64,000 nt of DNA from Salibacterium halotolerans (GCF_900115625.1 NZ_FOXD01000008.1:1-64000), one strand, 5' to 3'. Shown: positions 17,322 to 27,385, counted from the stretch's first letter. A program made the numbers and translations. The notes: generated by a model from the sequence alone, not told the origin.

Positions 17322-18830
17322 TTATTCAGTTATTATGTCACCGGTCCGCCGGCTGTACCAGTCCTTCATATCCCCTGCGGCATCGACGGGAATGTCGTCG
17401 ATGTCGGTATGTTTGACCGGATTGGAGCGGTTGATTGTTACCATTGTCGAGAGGCCGGCTGGTTTCTGGAGAATGCCGCGTTTGAAAGTCATTTCCGACA
17501 CTTTTTCCCTCTTTGTCACAAACAGAAAGGTGGTCCAGCCGCCTTTTCTCCACTGGATGCATTCGTCATGGACGGCGTAACGGGTGTGGGCGAAATCGAG
17601 CAGACGCGAGATGATAACGAGAACGAGCAGCACCGCCGACAGTGCCCACCACGGAACATGGATATCAAATGGCGACGGCTCGAAGTAAAAGAGAAGCCCG
17701 GTTGCGATCAGCCAGAACCAGCTCGGCCGGAGGAACCGGACGAAAAGCGAGCGGCGCGGCAGTGGAGTCATGGCATCGGTGATGGAGAAAACGGGCAGGA
17801 TGTCTTCGATTAATCCGGCGGCGCGGGCAGTGGACATGTACGGATACAGCGACGTGATGTTCTCGGTTCCGCCTGTGGCATTTGCTCCGCCGGCGCTGAT
17901 CAGTCTCATCTCTGTCATGCCGAGCCATCGGTTAATGGGCGGCTGCCGGTACTCCACCGCCTGCACTCTGCTTTTCTGCACAGAAAACGATGACGTCTGA
18001 AAAAATCCTTTCGTGATGTAGATCCGTTCGTCATCGGATGCGATTTCATAGCGGCCGTACTGAAGAATGGTTTTCACGGCGCCGAAGATAACCGCAGCCG
18101 ACGCGAATAATACCGCAATCAAGGTGATTTTCCACCAGGCATCGACGAGAGCAGATACAAAGCCGCTTTCCATCATCCGCGTGAAGGTGTCGGTGGAGTC
18201 GACGTTCGACACGAGAGAAAAAATCACCGGTATCAAGGCAAAAAAGCTCAGGGACAAAAACGATGCTTTGATATGATCTTTCATTCCTGGTCGGAAATGA
18301 ACGGTTTTCGCAGGAGGGGCGGACGATTCCATCTCTGCACTGTCTTCTGCGGCATCCGTTTCTGTCTCCTCAGTTTCTGCCTCCGCTTCCTGCTGCTTAA
18401 TGAAATCCTCGAGCCGGTCCGCTTCCGCCGGCGGCAGGGCCCGGAATGTGACAGAATCATCGTTGTCCTCCATGCTCGTTTCAAACGTAATCGACGTCAT
18501 GCCGAGCAGCCGGTGGAGCCAGGACGTGTGACGCTGCACGTTCTGGATTTTGGAAAAAGGAACCGTCCGTCTTGATTTCGCGAAAAGTCCTTTGTACAAC
18601 TGGAACGCTCCGGTATCGAGCTTATACGTATGAGTGAACCATTTATAGACATACGATAAAGCGGTAAGTCCGATGATGCCGATAAATATGTAACGGGCGT
18701 AGGTGTAGAAGGCGTCGTTGGAACCAGCGTTGAACACAAACAGGTAAACCCCGATCAGAATCATGTTGCGGATCAGGTTTTTCAGCTGAAACACGAGCAC
18801 AAGCGGGTGGTAGCGTTTGGCCTGTGTCAT
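17322..18830 (-). CDS. ydbT: PH-domain membrane protein YdbT
   Basis: A 502-residue protein with three bacterial PH (bPH2/DUF304) repeats, each next to a pair of transmembrane helices, as in Bacillus subtilis YdbT (about 490 residues). Repeats are marked by FSKIQNVQRH, VQKSRVQAVEYRQ and EKVSEMTFKRGI. An acidic Glu/Thr-rich linker lies near residues 155-185. It overlaps the upstream ydbS stop by four bases. The pair is membrane-bound; in B. subtilis ydbST is in the SigW regulon and linked to resistance to some antimicrobial peptides. Confidence 0.85.
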   Translation of the reverse strand: MTQAKRYHPLVLVFQLKNLIRNMILIGVYLFVFNAGSNDAFYTYARYIFIGIIGLTALSYVYKWFTHTYKLDTGAFQLYKGLFAKSRRTVPFSKIQNVQRHTSWLHRLLGMTSITFETSMEDNDDSVTFRALPPAEADRLEDFIKQQEAEAETEETETDAAEDSAEMESSAPPAKTVHFRPGMKDHIKASFLSLSFFALIPVIFSLVSNVDSTDTFTRMMESGFVSALVDAWWKITLIAVLFASAAVIFGAVKTILQYGRYEIASDDERIYITKGFFQTSSFSVQKSRVQAVEYRQPPINRWLGMTEMRLISAGGANATGGTENITSLYPYMSTARAAGLIEDILPVFSITDAMTPLPRRSLFVRFLRPSWFWLIATGLLFYFEPSPFDIHVPWWALSAVLLVLVIISRLLDFAHTRYAVHDECIQWRKGGWTTFLFVTKREKVSEMTFKRGILQKPAGLSTMVTINRSNPVKHTDIDDIPVDAAGDMKDWYSRRTGDIITE

Positions 18831-19324
18831 TCTTCCACCTCCTTGATTTTCGCATAACGCGCGATGAGGTTCCGCACGTCGATGGCGGTATCTTCCGGAA
18901 GCGCCGGGATTTCATGCTCGGAGTTCAACGTTTTGATCGTCAGCGTCAGCAGTCCGTATTTCCGAAGAAACGGCCCTTGTTTCGTTGCTATCGACTGAAT
19001 TTTTGTCATCGGCACGATGTGATGCACTTCTCTTATCGCGCCGCGCTTCAGCTGGAGAAATTCGTCATTTACATCGTACCGCCAGACCCTGTACGTAAGC
19101 CACGGGCTGATAAACACGGACCAGACTGCGCTTAGAACGACAAGAACAACAAGTCCGATGAGAATCCAGTTTACCCATTGCGGCCACGAGAACCGCTGAT
19201 CGAGGTAGTACAGCACCCCGAGAACAGCAACATTGATGAATTGTTCGATAATACTGGTGATGACCCAGACGCGGACCGCTTTTTTCGAAAGCCGGCGCTC
19301 CGGTTGCTGCAGGGATGATTCCAA
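18827..19324 (-). CDS. ydbS: PH-domain membrane protein YdbS
   Basis: A 165-residue protein with two transmembrane helices (about residues 25-70) and one bPH2 domain (MTKIQSIATKQGPF). Length and partner match YdbS. The start is a TTG at 19324 because a full AAGGAGGT lies eight bases before it. The final codons overlap the ydbT start, which implies translational coupling. Confidence 0.85.
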   Translation of the reverse strand: MESSLQQPERRLSKKAVRVWVITSIIEQFINVAVLGVLYYLDQRFSWPQWVNWILIGLVVLVVLSAVWSVFISPWLTYRVWRYDVNDEFLQLKRGAIREVHHIVPMTKIQSIATKQGPFLRKYGLLTLTIKTLNSEHEIPALPEDTAIDVRNLIARYAKIKEVEE

Positions 19325-19473
19325 GATGCAGACCTCCTTTTCGTTCTGTCATATGGTACGAACACACCCGGGCTTTCGTTTCTTATGATTTTTCCAAAAA
19401 TGGAAGTCGGGCGTTCATCTCTATGATAAGATGGCAGTATCATCATACAGGAATTATGAAGGCAGGGAAAGAC

Positions 19474-20019
19474 ATGAAACGATGTATTCTGCTGCTCATG
19501 CTCGTCATGACAGCCTGTTCCGGTGGAGAAGAGACGTTGAATCCGATCAATGACGAACTGCGTGTTGCAGCATATGAACGGTTCAGCGAAAATCTGCAGA
19601 ATAACAATGGAATGACAAAAGAACGAGCAGAGAAGGAAGCTTTCGATTATCTCGTGCAGCGGGTTGCGGTCGTTAATAGAGCACAGGAGGTCGGAATAGA
19701 AGTCACAGAGGAAGAAGCGATGGAGATGTCAAATAATGTGAGGGAGAAACTGGAAAATGGAAAAATAGATAATGCGGAATCCACATTGAAAGATATCCGT
19801 AACACCATGGAAGCAGAGAATCTCACCGAAACGAAGTACTGGGAGGAATATGCAAAAAACGGCTATAAGGAAACGCTCATGATCGATAAGCTGAAAACAT
19901 ACGAAGAAGAAAACGCACTCAAACCCTGGAGCGTGCGGAAAAAAGAAATTGTGAAAGCATTTAAATCCAACGAATCGGGGCGAATCGAAAGCTTCCGGGA
20001 AAAAGTCGGACTGCCGTAA
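19474..20019 (+). CDS. Lipoprotein with SurA N-terminal-like fold
   Basis: A signal peptide with lipobox MTAC (Cys near residue 15) is followed by about 165 helical residues that resemble the chaperone part of SurA/PrsA-type proteins (YLVQRVAVVNRAQEVGIEVTEEE, then ETKYWEEYAKNGYK). No peptidyl-prolyl isomerase domain follows, so it is a chaperone-only relative. ATG at 19474 follows GGCAGGGA. It is divergent from ydbST. Confidence 0.75.
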   Translation: MKRCILLLMLVMTACSGGEETLNPINDELRVAAYERFSENLQNNNGMTKERAEKEAFDYLVQRVAVVNRAQEVGIEVTEEEAMEMSNNVREKLENGKIDNAESTLKDIRNTMEAENLTETKYWEEYAKNGYKETLMIDKLKTYEEENALKPWSVRKKEIVKAFKSNESGRIESFREKVGLP

Positions 20020-20047
20020 TGGCCAAACCGCTTTTCCCGGTTGTTTT
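19995..20047 (+). terminator. Terminator overlapping lipoprotein 3' end
   Basis: CCGGGAAAA with CGG pairs with CCG and CTTTTCCCGG over about 12 bp with one bulge, then TTGTTTT follows. The upstream arm lies inside the coding region. Confidence 0.55.
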
Positions 20048-20159
20048 GATGGAAAGAAAAGCGTGCGTCTCCGGAAGAAAAAACTTTACAGCATAAACAC
20101 GCCAACCGATTGCCTCTGGAAATACGATGATAACGAGAAATTACAACATATTAAGGCAG

Positions 20160-20780
20160 TCAACTTTGCGGAATGTCGACCCTTGTAAACTCCCCTTCAT
20201 AGGAGAAAAGCGTGCCAATCAAAGGGTTTTCAACAACGACTTTTATTTCAAACGCTTGATGTTTCTCATTAAAACTCTCGGTAACGGAGGCTGCGCCCTG
20301 GAAAGGTTTTGGAATAGGAATTTCCATTTTCCCGAGTACCAACCGCTGCCGCTCTGATGTGATATGTAAGCCGCCGTCTCGTGAAACAGCAAACGATAAA
20401 TCGGAATAGACGATGGGGGGTTCTCCCAAATAATCCTTGATTATATTTCGTTTCTTATCAAGGCTCATGACAGCATGGAAGTACCTTTTGTTTTTCTCAA
20501 AATGAAAGATTCTTTCCCAATAGATTTCCTCCTGCCCATCATTACCTGTCCTACGGATGTTCCTTATCGTAAAAGGAATATGTTCCCCGCGTTCCGGAAA
20601 CAGCAGTTTCCACCTGCCTCCTAGTGTAAACAAGGGAAGTAACCATTTTGGACCTCCCTCTATGGTCCGCATCACGCCCTGCCCTTCAAAACGACTGCCA
20701 TCCAGTAACTCGTATCTTCGCTGCAGTGCTGGATGTAATCGATGAAATTCGTCTCCCAGAACCCGTTTGTAAATCGTCAT
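20160..20780 (-). CDS. DUF4166 protein
   Basis: A 206-residue soluble protein of the DUF4166 family, with the typical opening (IYKRVLGDEFHRLHPALQRRYE) and a beta-rich body (ERIFHFEKNKRYFHAVMSLD). The function is unknown; the domain is often fused to or encoded beside DoxX-like membrane proteins, as here, eleven bases after the upstream gene. The two proteins probably act together at the membrane. Confidence 0.8.
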   Translation of the reverse strand: MTIYKRVLGDEFHRLHPALQRRYELLDGSRFEGQGVMRTIEGGPKWLLPLFTLGGRWKLLFPERGEHIPFTIRNIRRTGNDGQEEIYWERIFHFEKNKRYFHAVMSLDKKRNIIKDYLGEPPIVYSDLSFAVSRDGGLHITSERQRLVLGKMEIPIPKPFQGAASVTESFNEKHQAFEIKVVVENPLIGTLFSYEGEFTRVDIPQS

Positions 20781-20790
20781 CTAAAGCTCC

Positions 20791-21696
20791 TTATTTCTTT
20801 CTTTTACAGTTGGCGGCAGTTGGCAGTTCTGCAGCACTGATGACATACCCTATCATCGATAGAACAAATAACGCCAGATTGAAGGTGAAAGGGTTAAATG
20901 GATCAACGAGAGAACGTGGATCAGCCAGCACGGCAGAAAGAGTGAGAAGTGGTAAAAGAATCATCTGCAGAAAAAATAAATGCCGTTTTTTTCTATAAAA
21001 CAGCCATATCAATCCAAATACAACCTCTCCCATTCCTATGATCAGCACCGCCCATAAGCTTTGCGTATTCGCAAGGGGAAGAGAAGCCTGGACCATCTCC
21101 ATTTCATCCGGGTGCCTGTAAATGAGTTTAGGAATAAGACCATGGTACAACCATATAAAGAAGAAAAAGAAACTCAGGATCCAGTGACTAAAGAACCTTA
21201 CATATTGAGAAGCCGGTGTCTCTCCTTGTTCCAACCATTTTTTTAACACATCAAAACTAAGGGCGGTTCCCCATCCCATCAATGGCCGGAAAATAAAATG
21301 GTCGATCCAATCCCCGATGCGGCCGAATCCAGGGGTATAATCATACTGTGTTAAAAAAGTGATCGTATCATCATGTTTGGGTTGGTACTTCCAATATCCC
21401 TTTCCCTCACGGATAGGGGAAATGGGTTGGCCGGTTCCAAAATGCAGCGACGATGTGCGTGAACCGTCTTCTGCGTGAAACCTGCCGGCACTTTTTCCCC
21501 ATCCCTCTACGGCTGTAAAGCCCATCTTTGTTTTATATGAAAATAATTGCGGCTCCGATTCCTTTTTGGGTACATACGTAATAGAAGAAAATCTAAGATC
21601 CCACTGCGCATGCAAAACTGGATCCTGGCTGGCTTCCCATAACGCGTCCATGTTCGTATGTATCGGTATCTCAACATAAATAGGATTATTCTTCAT
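20791..21696 (-). CDS. SRPBCC and DoxX-like membrane fusion protein
   Basis: The first 155 residues resemble an SRPBCC ligand-binding fold (START-like; PVLHAQWDLRFSSI at the beginning), and residues of about 165-290 form four helices of the DoxX-like family. Such fusions are found with DUF4166 in Bacillaceae. A lipid- or quinone-like ligand is possible but not shown. It is the first gene of a two-gene unit. Confidence 0.75.
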   Translation of the reverse strand: MKNNPIYVEIPIHTNMDALWEASQDPVLHAQWDLRFSSITYVPKKESEPQLFSYKTKMGFTAVEGWGKSAGRFHAEDGSRTSSLHFGTGQPISPIREGKGYWKYQPKHDDTITFLTQYDYTPGFGRIGDWIDHFIFRPLMGWGTALSFDVLKKWLEQGETPASQYVRFFSHWILSFFFFFIWLYHGLIPKLIYRHPDEMEMVQASLPLANTQSLWAVLIIGMGEVVFGLIWLFYRKKRHLFFLQMILLPLLTLSAVLADPRSLVDPFNPFTFNLALFVLSMIGYVISAAELPTAANCKRKK

Positions 21697-21927
21697 ATCT
21701 TTCTCACATCCAATACAGTATCCTTTACGTGGCAGCCTGCCATAACCATTTGTTTCTTCCTGTATCCATTATATAGCATGCAGCTTCCAAGAACGAATAA
21801 AAACAGGATATTTTTGAAATTTCATAACAAACAGGTAAAATAGGAAGTAACAAAGCTATGGAAATGGCGTGTTGAAAGTTTGCGGAGGTTCCGGCGGAGT
21901 GAAAAAGCGGAAGCTGCTTGAACGGAA

Positions 21928-22014
21928 ATGACATCTTACGGCATCTTTCATATTGCTCCGGTGCTGAACGAAGCAGCGCAGCAGGAAGCGGCCGCGTGGG
22001 TCGAAGAGGAGTAA
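21928..22014 (+). CDS. Possible 28-aa leader ORF
   Basis: A short frame from ATG 21928 (begins MTSYGIFHIAPVL) ends seven bases before the GTG of the next gene and contains the purine-rich site that gene would use. It may be a coupled leader or a fragment of a lost gene. No family is recognised. Confidence 0.25.
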   Translation: MTSYGIFHIAPVLNEAAQQEAAAWVEEE

Positions 22015-22020
22015 TAACAA

Positions 22021-22263
22021 GTGCGTCACTATTTTTACAAAGAAAGAAGACAAACGCTGCCAAAAGGTCTCCCTGTTATATTGTCCTGGACGATTGGAAT
22101 ACCTGCTGCTATCATCACTTCACGCATAGGAATCGATTACGGGCTGGGAAGAGACATCGAATGGTTGTCCTATGTGCCTCTGTTCCTCGGCACAGCCGCC
22201 GCAGGGTTGGTGTTTGCCGGGCCGCTGCATTATGCTGTTCATCATTTGAAAAAAAATGAATAG
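22021..22263 (+). CDS. Small two-helix membrane protein, 80 aa
   Basis: A basic N-terminus, two hydrophobic helices (about residues 18-35 and 50-72) and a short basic tail. The start is a GTG at 22021 with GAAGAGGAG upstream. No family is recognised. It lies alone between the DoxX-like unit and a repeat block. Confidence 0.5.
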   Translation: MRHYFYKERRQTLPKGLPVILSWTIGIPAAIITSRIGIDYGLGRDIEWLSYVPLFLGTAAAGLVFAGPLHYAVHHLKKNE

Positions 22264-22286
22264 AACAGCGTCTTTCTAAAAAAAGT

Positions 22287-22495
22287 TCCGTGGACACTAC
22301 TCAGCCCGGCAGCATACGTAGTGTCCACGGAAGCGGCGTCGAGGGATACTAAGGTTCCCTGCACCAGTAGATAGTGTCCACTTTATTCGGCCGGCGCCCA
22401 CTAATTCCTGATTGGAACGGCGTAGTATCCACCAGATGACTATCCGTGGACGCTATTCGTTTATTTATCACCGGCAGTGTCCACGGCCGGATGAA
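22287..22495. repeat. TAGTGTCCACGG repeats, block 2
   Basis: About seven copies of the TAGTGTCCACGG phrase, in both orientations, fill the space between convergent genes. The order of units differs from block 1. Confidence 0.75.
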
Positions 22496-22534
22496 CGACA
22501 GCTCAACGCATCCCGTAAAAACCATTCATCCATA

Positions 22535-22560
22535 TAAAAAGACTGCCGCAGCAGTCTTCT
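22535..22560 (-). terminator. Terminator of the aldo/keto reductase gene
   Basis: On the minus strand AAGACTGC pairs with GCAGTCTT across a four-base loop and is followed by TTTTAT. Confidence 0.75.
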
Positions 22561-22570
22561 TGTATTACGA

Positions 22571-23410
22571 TTAAAATTCTTCATACACAGCCGGGTCGCC
22601 GTCGAAGATGCGGCCGTCGTCACGGGTGAGCTCGTTGATTGTCTGCATGTCTTCGTCTTCGAGGGTGAAATCAAAGAGACTGATATTTTCCAGCTGGCGC
22701 TCGGGGGATGTGGAGCGCGGGATCGGCACCGCCCCAATCTGAAGGTGCCAGCGCAGAATAATCTGTGACACGGTTTTGCCGTGTTTGCCGGCAATGCCCT
22801 GCAGGGTTTCGTTATTTATCACATCTTTGGCCTGATACAGCGGGCTCCACGATTCTGTGATAATGCCGTTGTCGTCATGATACTTCCGCTGTTCCTGCTG
22901 ATTGAAAAACGGATGCAGTTCCACCTGGTTCACCGCAGGCAGCACGCCGGTTTCCTGTTTCAGACGGTCGAGATGCTCCGGGAGAAAGTTGGACACACCG
23001 ATGGAGCGGATGAGTCCCCATTTCTGTGCATCGATCAGTGCCTGCCAGGCTTCAACGTACGTATCCTGACTCGGATTCGGCCAATGAATGAGGTACAGGT
23101 CGTAATAATCGAGACCGGCGCGGTACAGGGATTCCTGAATAGTGACCAGCGCTTTATCGTAGCTGTGGTACCGGCCCGGAAGCTTTGATGTAATGAACAG
23201 TTCCTCGCGCGGGACGGACGTGCGTGTGAGTGCTTCCCCGACCGTCCCTTCGTTTTCATAGTTGTACGCTGTATCAATCAGACGGTAGCCGTTGCGGATC
23301 GCGTTTGCGACAGCGCCTGCGCCCGGGTTTCCGTTCAGCATCACGGTGCCGAAGCCGACGGCGGGGATATCGTTTCCATCGTTCAGTTGAATGTAAGGAA
23401 TAGCTGACAT
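22571..23410 (-). CDS. Aldo/keto reductase
   Basis: A 279-residue NADPH-dependent oxidoreductase of the AKR superfamily. The catalytic set is visible: Asp and Tyr in DTAYNYENE near residue 47, Lys in TSKLPG and His in LIHWPNP. The cofactor loop PIPRSTSPERQLEN is near residue 230. Close Bacillus relatives (YtbE/YvgN type) reduce methylglyoxal and other aldehydes. It stands alone before the pectin island and may be unrelated to it. Confidence 0.9.
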   Translation of the reverse strand: MSAIPYIQLNDGNDIPAVGFGTVMLNGNPGAGAVANAIRNGYRLIDTAYNYENEGTVGEALTRTSVPREELFITSKLPGRYHSYDKALVTIQESLYRAGLDYYDLYLIHWPNPSQDTYVEAWQALIDAQKWGLIRSIGVSNFLPEHLDRLKQETGVLPAVNQVELHPFFNQQEQRKYHDDNGIITESWSPLYQAKDVINNETLQGIAGKHGKTVSQIILRWHLQIGAVPIPRSTSPERQLENISLFDFTLEDEDMQTINELTRDDGRIFDGDPAVYEEF

Positions 23411-23679
23411 CGTACGAACGCTCCTTTTTTTCTGAATAAAAATCCATTAAAATGTTCCCCACTTCACAGGAAGCTAAACATACCCTTTTCCAGCAGTAAC
23501 CAAAATAATCATTTTTCCAGTTCTTTTTCCACCACCCGTTTTCCAAAGGAACATAGAACAACGGATGCTGCCGTATACTGAGACGATGATTATAGACGAA
23601 AGCGCCGTCAGGGCACAACATAATAAGGAGAGAACACTTCTTTAAAGCGCTGCTGAAAAGAAAGGAGGGTACACAATTT

Positions 23680-23693
23680 TGAAAGCGCATACA
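23680..23693 (+). promoter_or_regulatory. cre-like site before the pectinase gene
   Basis: TGAAAGCGCATACA matches the CcpA operator consensus with one mismatch. It lies 38 bases before the coding start, so it would act as a downstream block. A second weaker GCGCT-containing element is at 23642. Confidence 0.5.
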
Positions 23694-23730
23694 AAGAAGG
23701 GGTGTTCCAAACAAAGGAGGGACAAAAGTA

Positions 23731-26700
23731 ATGAAAAAACCAGCTTGTTATACCGCTGCCGTAACAGCTGTTCTGCTTATTGCGCCAAACGCGGGATCCG
23801 CTGCTTCATCCGACGATCAGCTGGCGGACAAAAACGTGTATGAAGCCGAAACGGCAGAGGGCGAAGGAATTGTAACAGATACCGAACATGCAGGGTACAC
23901 CGGCGACGGTTTTGTGGACTTTGATCCGAATGAGCCCGGAGGATATGTAGAGTGGAACATCGACGTGCCGTCCGAAGGGGACTACAGGCTCGGGTTCCGG
24001 TATGCCCACGGCGGCTCGGAGAATCGCCACGCGGTCGTTCAGGTCGATGGAGAAGAAAGAGTTGGGAAAATGGATTTCGAGCCGACGGGGCAGTTTGATG
24101 ATTACAACTACGCCGAGGCCGCGGTTTCCCTGACGGAAGGGTCCCATACGATTCGTCTGACAGCAGCAGCTGCCGAGGGCGGTGCCAATATCGATCACCT
24201 GGTTGTGCGTCCTGCCGTCGATAAAGTGAAAGAAGCCGAAACAGCCGTTCACGACGGCGTCATCATTGATAACAAACATACCGGCTTCACAGGAGAAGGG
24301 TTTACGGATTTTAATCCCAATGTACCCGGCGGCTACGTGGAGTGGACGGTGGATGTCCCGTCTGCCGGGGAGTACACTCTGGATGTGAAATACGCCCAGG
24401 CCGGCGGCAGTGACAGACCGGCGGAAATCAGCGTGAACGGGGAGACAAAAGAAGAACTCCGTTTTCCCCCGACACCCGCCTGGAATACGTGGAAAACTGA
24501 ATCGATGCAGGTGAATCTGGATAAAGGAACGCAGACTATCCGCTTAACCTCGGTCGGTGCAGAAGGCGGAGGAAATATTGATCATCTGCGCATTCACAAT
24601 CATTTTGACACCGGTGACGGCCGCAAAGACGTCGACACAGAAAAAGTTCCGCTCGAGCAGCTGGCCGGCGGTGTGATTGTGAAAAAGATGGAAGACATCG
24701 GCATGAAGGCGGACATCGAGGAAAAACAGGATGAGCCGGTCACGGTTCTGGAATTTGCGGCACTGATCAATAAGGCGTTTGGGTTTGATCAGAGTGATAT
24801 GCCGCATACAGGGAGCGGCGGGCAGACGGACAAAGCGTGGGGTGCCTACGTGAAAGAAACGGTGCGCGCCCATCATTATATTCCGGATCATCTCGCCAGG
24901 CAGCTGCAATGGAACAAACCTATCACCAAACGGGAGACGACGCTGATCACAGCGGATCTGCTGGACGCTGTTCCTGATAACGAAGAAGGACCTGGGATGA
25001 TGGGGCAGGCCGCCCAAAGAGAAGGGGAGTCCTATCCTGCCGTACCATCAGACATGACGTGGGACGAAGCGGAGACATTCGCGAGGGAACTCACGGGATA
25101 CTCGGATAAAAACACCGGAAACGTGCAGGTCGCCAAAGCTGATATGCTGACGCCGCACCTTATTGCGGTGACGTTGAATGGAACGATACCCGACGTTCAG
25201 GTGGATGATATCGGGGTGTCGATTCCGGCTGGAGAATGGGAAAGCCTGACACCGCTGTTGAACCAGGAGCTTCGGATCAGCGAAGCGGCCGCAACAACCG
25301 ATATGTTCGGCAATACGGTGCTTGTGTTGAAGAGTATGGATGAACTGCAGGACGGGGCGCAGTTTTTCCCGGAAGAAACCGAGCCTTCTTTTTCCGGTAA
25401 CTTAGATGATGCGGTAAAAAAGGCGGATAATATGCTGACGTGGCAGATGAAGCATGGGGGATGGTCGAAAGGCATCGATTACAGTGCGCCGTGGGACGGG
25501 GAAGAACCCCGGTCGGAATGGGAAGCGGACGGCAAAGAGCTTGGAATGATCGACAACAATGCCACCGTGAAAGAAATCCGCTTTCTTTCGGAAGTGTATC
25601 AGGAAACCGGGGACGACAAATACAAAGAAGCGGTGCACCGCGGCTTGGATTTCCTCGATAAACTGCAGTATGACACCGGGGGATTTGCGCAGGTGTATCC
25701 GAGACGCGGCAATTACTCGGACGCCGTCACCTTTAACGATAATGCCATGGTCCGGGTGCTGGATCTTATGGATGACATGGTGAAACAGGAGTACCCGTTT
25801 CAGGGAGATTTACTGAGTGATGAGGACCGTGCCTCTTTGCAGGATTCCCTTGATCTGGCTATTGAGTATATTCTGGACGCGCAGATCGAAGTGGATGGAA
25901 CGTTAACAGCCTGGGGAGCCCAGCACGATCCATTCACCTATGAACCGGTACAGGCGCGGAGCTATGAGCACCCTTCCATTTCAGGATCCGAATCTGTTGG
26001 TGTTGTCCGCTTCTTAATGTCGCGGGAGAACCAGACAGAAAAAATCCAGCAGGCGGTGGAAGGAGCTTTGCGGTGGTTTGAAGAAGCTAGGGTAGAAGAC
26101 ACACGGTATGTGAGCGGCGGAAATGAAAACAATGAATATTTTGTAGAGGAACCGGGAGCGTCCCTTTGGTACAGATTTTATGAAATCGGTACCAATAAGC
26201 CGATATTCTCCGGCAGAGATGGCGTGATCAAGCATGATATTCAGGAGATCGAAAAGGAAAGACGGGACGGCTACCAGTGGGCCGGGAACTATGCGGAATC
26301 ACTGCTCGATACGGCCGGACAGACGGGGTATTTTGAAGGAAATGTGTACGCACACGTGCAGGAAACCAATTCGGTGGACCAGTGGGACAGAACCCTTCAG
26401 GAAGGAGACGTGGAAAAAATCAACGATTACTCGAAAAAACTGGAGGAGAAAAACAGCTCCCTGACCGTATCCAAAGATGGCAGCGGGGATTATGAAACGG
26501 TGCAGGCCGCCATTGATGCGGTTCCGGATGATAACACCAGTCCTGTTACCATCCAGATTAAAAACGGCACGTACAAAGAAGTGGTTGAGGTGCCGGCGGA
26601 AAAACCGTTTATTACACTGAAAGGCGAGAGCCGGGAGAATACGATTATTACGTATGACAACCATGCCGGCAAAGCGAACGGCGTGGGAGGAACGATCGGC

Positions 26701-27375
26701 ACGAGCGCCAGCGCTTCCGTTTTTATTAAAGCGGATGATTTTAAGGCAGCGGACCTGACGTTTGAAAACTCTTTTTCCGCTGAAGTTGGGGTGGAAGGAC
26801 GGCAGGCTGTCGCGGTCAATGCCCGTGGGGAGCGGCTGCTGTTTGACAATGTGGCGTTTCTCGGTCATCAGGATACTCTTCTCGCCAATTCCGGCACCCA
26901 CTACTACCATGACAGCTATATTGAGGGGGATGTTGACTTCATCTTTGGCGGTGCCCGCGCGGTGTTTGAAGACACGACCGTTCATTCGCTCGACCGGGGT
27001 TCGGACACGAACAACGGCTATATTACCGCAGCCAGCACGTTAACCGAGCATCCGTACGGTTTTCTGTTTCTGAACAGTGAACTGACAAGTGACGCCCCGG
27101 CAGAAACGGTGTATCTCGGCAGACCGTGGCAGCCGGGAGGCAATACGGAAGCGGTCGCCTCTGTCGTGTTTAAAAACAGTACCCTGGGAGCGCATATTAA
27201 GCAGGAAGGCTGGACCGAGATGGGAGGATTTCCACCGGAGGAAGCGAGATTTTATGAATACAACAATGACGGTCCGGGAGCTGTGGTGAACGAGCAGCGT
27301 CCTCAATTAAGTGAAGACGAAGCGGCGGACTACACGGTAGAACAGGTGCTTGGCGGATGGAAGCCTGAACTGTAA
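23731..27375 (+). CDS. Secreted pectate lyase (PL10) fused to pectin methylesterase (CE8)
   Basis: A 1214-residue exported enzyme. Signal peptide 1-24; two CBM35-like modules (about 37-160 and 168-285, each starting near AETA and ending GGxNIDHL); an SLH-like or linker region (about 305-415); an unassigned beta region (about 430-545); a family 10 pectate lyase (about 557-860; GGWSKG, GGFAQVYPRRG, FNDNAMV); and a family 8 pectin methylesterase (about 911-1214) with Asp in GHQDTL, Asp in GDVDFIFGG and Arg in LGRPW. The esterase would remove methyl groups and the lyase would then cut the demethylated chain. Strong GGAGGG precedes ATG 23731. Confidence 0.93.
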   Translation: MKKPACYTAAVTAVLLIAPNAGSAASSDDQLADKNVYEAETAEGEGIVTDTEHAGYTGDGFVDFDPNEPGGYVEWNIDVPSEGDYRLGFRYAHGGSENRHAVVQVDGEERVGKMDFEPTGQFDDYNYAEAAVSLTEGSHTIRLTAAAAEGGANIDHLVVRPAVDKVKEAETAVHDGVIIDNKHTGFTGEGFTDFNPNVPGGYVEWTVDVPSAGEYTLDVKYAQAGGSDRPAEISVNGETKEELRFPPTPAWNTWKTESMQVNLDKGTQTIRLTSVGAEGGGNIDHLRIHNHFDTGDGRKDVDTEKVPLEQLAGGVIVKKMEDIGMKADIEEKQDEPVTVLEFAALINKAFGFDQSDMPHTGSGGQTDKAWGAYVKETVRAHHYIPDHLARQLQWNKPITKRETTLITADLLDAVPDNEEGPGMMGQAAQREGESYPAVPSDMTWDEAETFARELTGYSDKNTGNVQVAKADMLTPHLIAVTLNGTIPDVQVDDIGVSIPAGEWESLTPLLNQELRISEAAATTDMFGNTVLVLKSMDELQDGAQFFPEETEPSFSGNLDDAVKKADNMLTWQMKHGGWSKGIDYSAPWDGEEPRSEWEADGKELGMIDNNATVKEIRFLSEVYQETGDDKYKEAVHRGLDFLDKLQYDTGGFAQVYPRRGNYSDAVTFNDNAMVRVLDLMDDMVKQEYPFQGDLLSDEDRASLQDSLDLAIEYILDAQIEVDGTLTAWGAQHDPFTYEPVQARSYEHPSISGSESVGVVRFLMSRENQTEKIQQAVEGALRWFEEARVEDTRYVSGGNENNEYFVEEPGASLWYRFYEIGTNKPIFSGRDGVIKHDIQEIEKERRDGYQWAGNYAESLLDTAGQTGYFEGNVYAHVQETNSVDQWDRTLQEGDVEKINDYSKKLEEKNSSLTVSKDGSGDYETVQAAIDAVPDDNTSPVTIQIKNGTYKEVVEVPAEKPFITLKGESRENTIITYDNHAGKANGVGGTIGTSASASVFIKADDFKAADLTFENSFSAEVGVEGRQAVAVNARGERLLFDNVAFLGHQDTLLANSGTHYYHDSYIEGDVDFIFGGARAVFEDTTVHSLDRGSDTNNGYITAASTLTEHPYGFLFLNSELTSDAPAETVYLGRPWQPGGNTEAVASVVFKNSTLGAHIKQEGWTEMGGFPPEEARFYEYNNDGPGAVVNEQRPQLSEDEAADYTVEQVLGGWKPEL

Positions 27376-27385
27376 CAGGAAAAAG

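Noticed and set aside
26299-26985. 228-codon minus-strand frame opposite the CE8 domain
   Set aside because: Antisense of conserved esterase motifs and without a start site.
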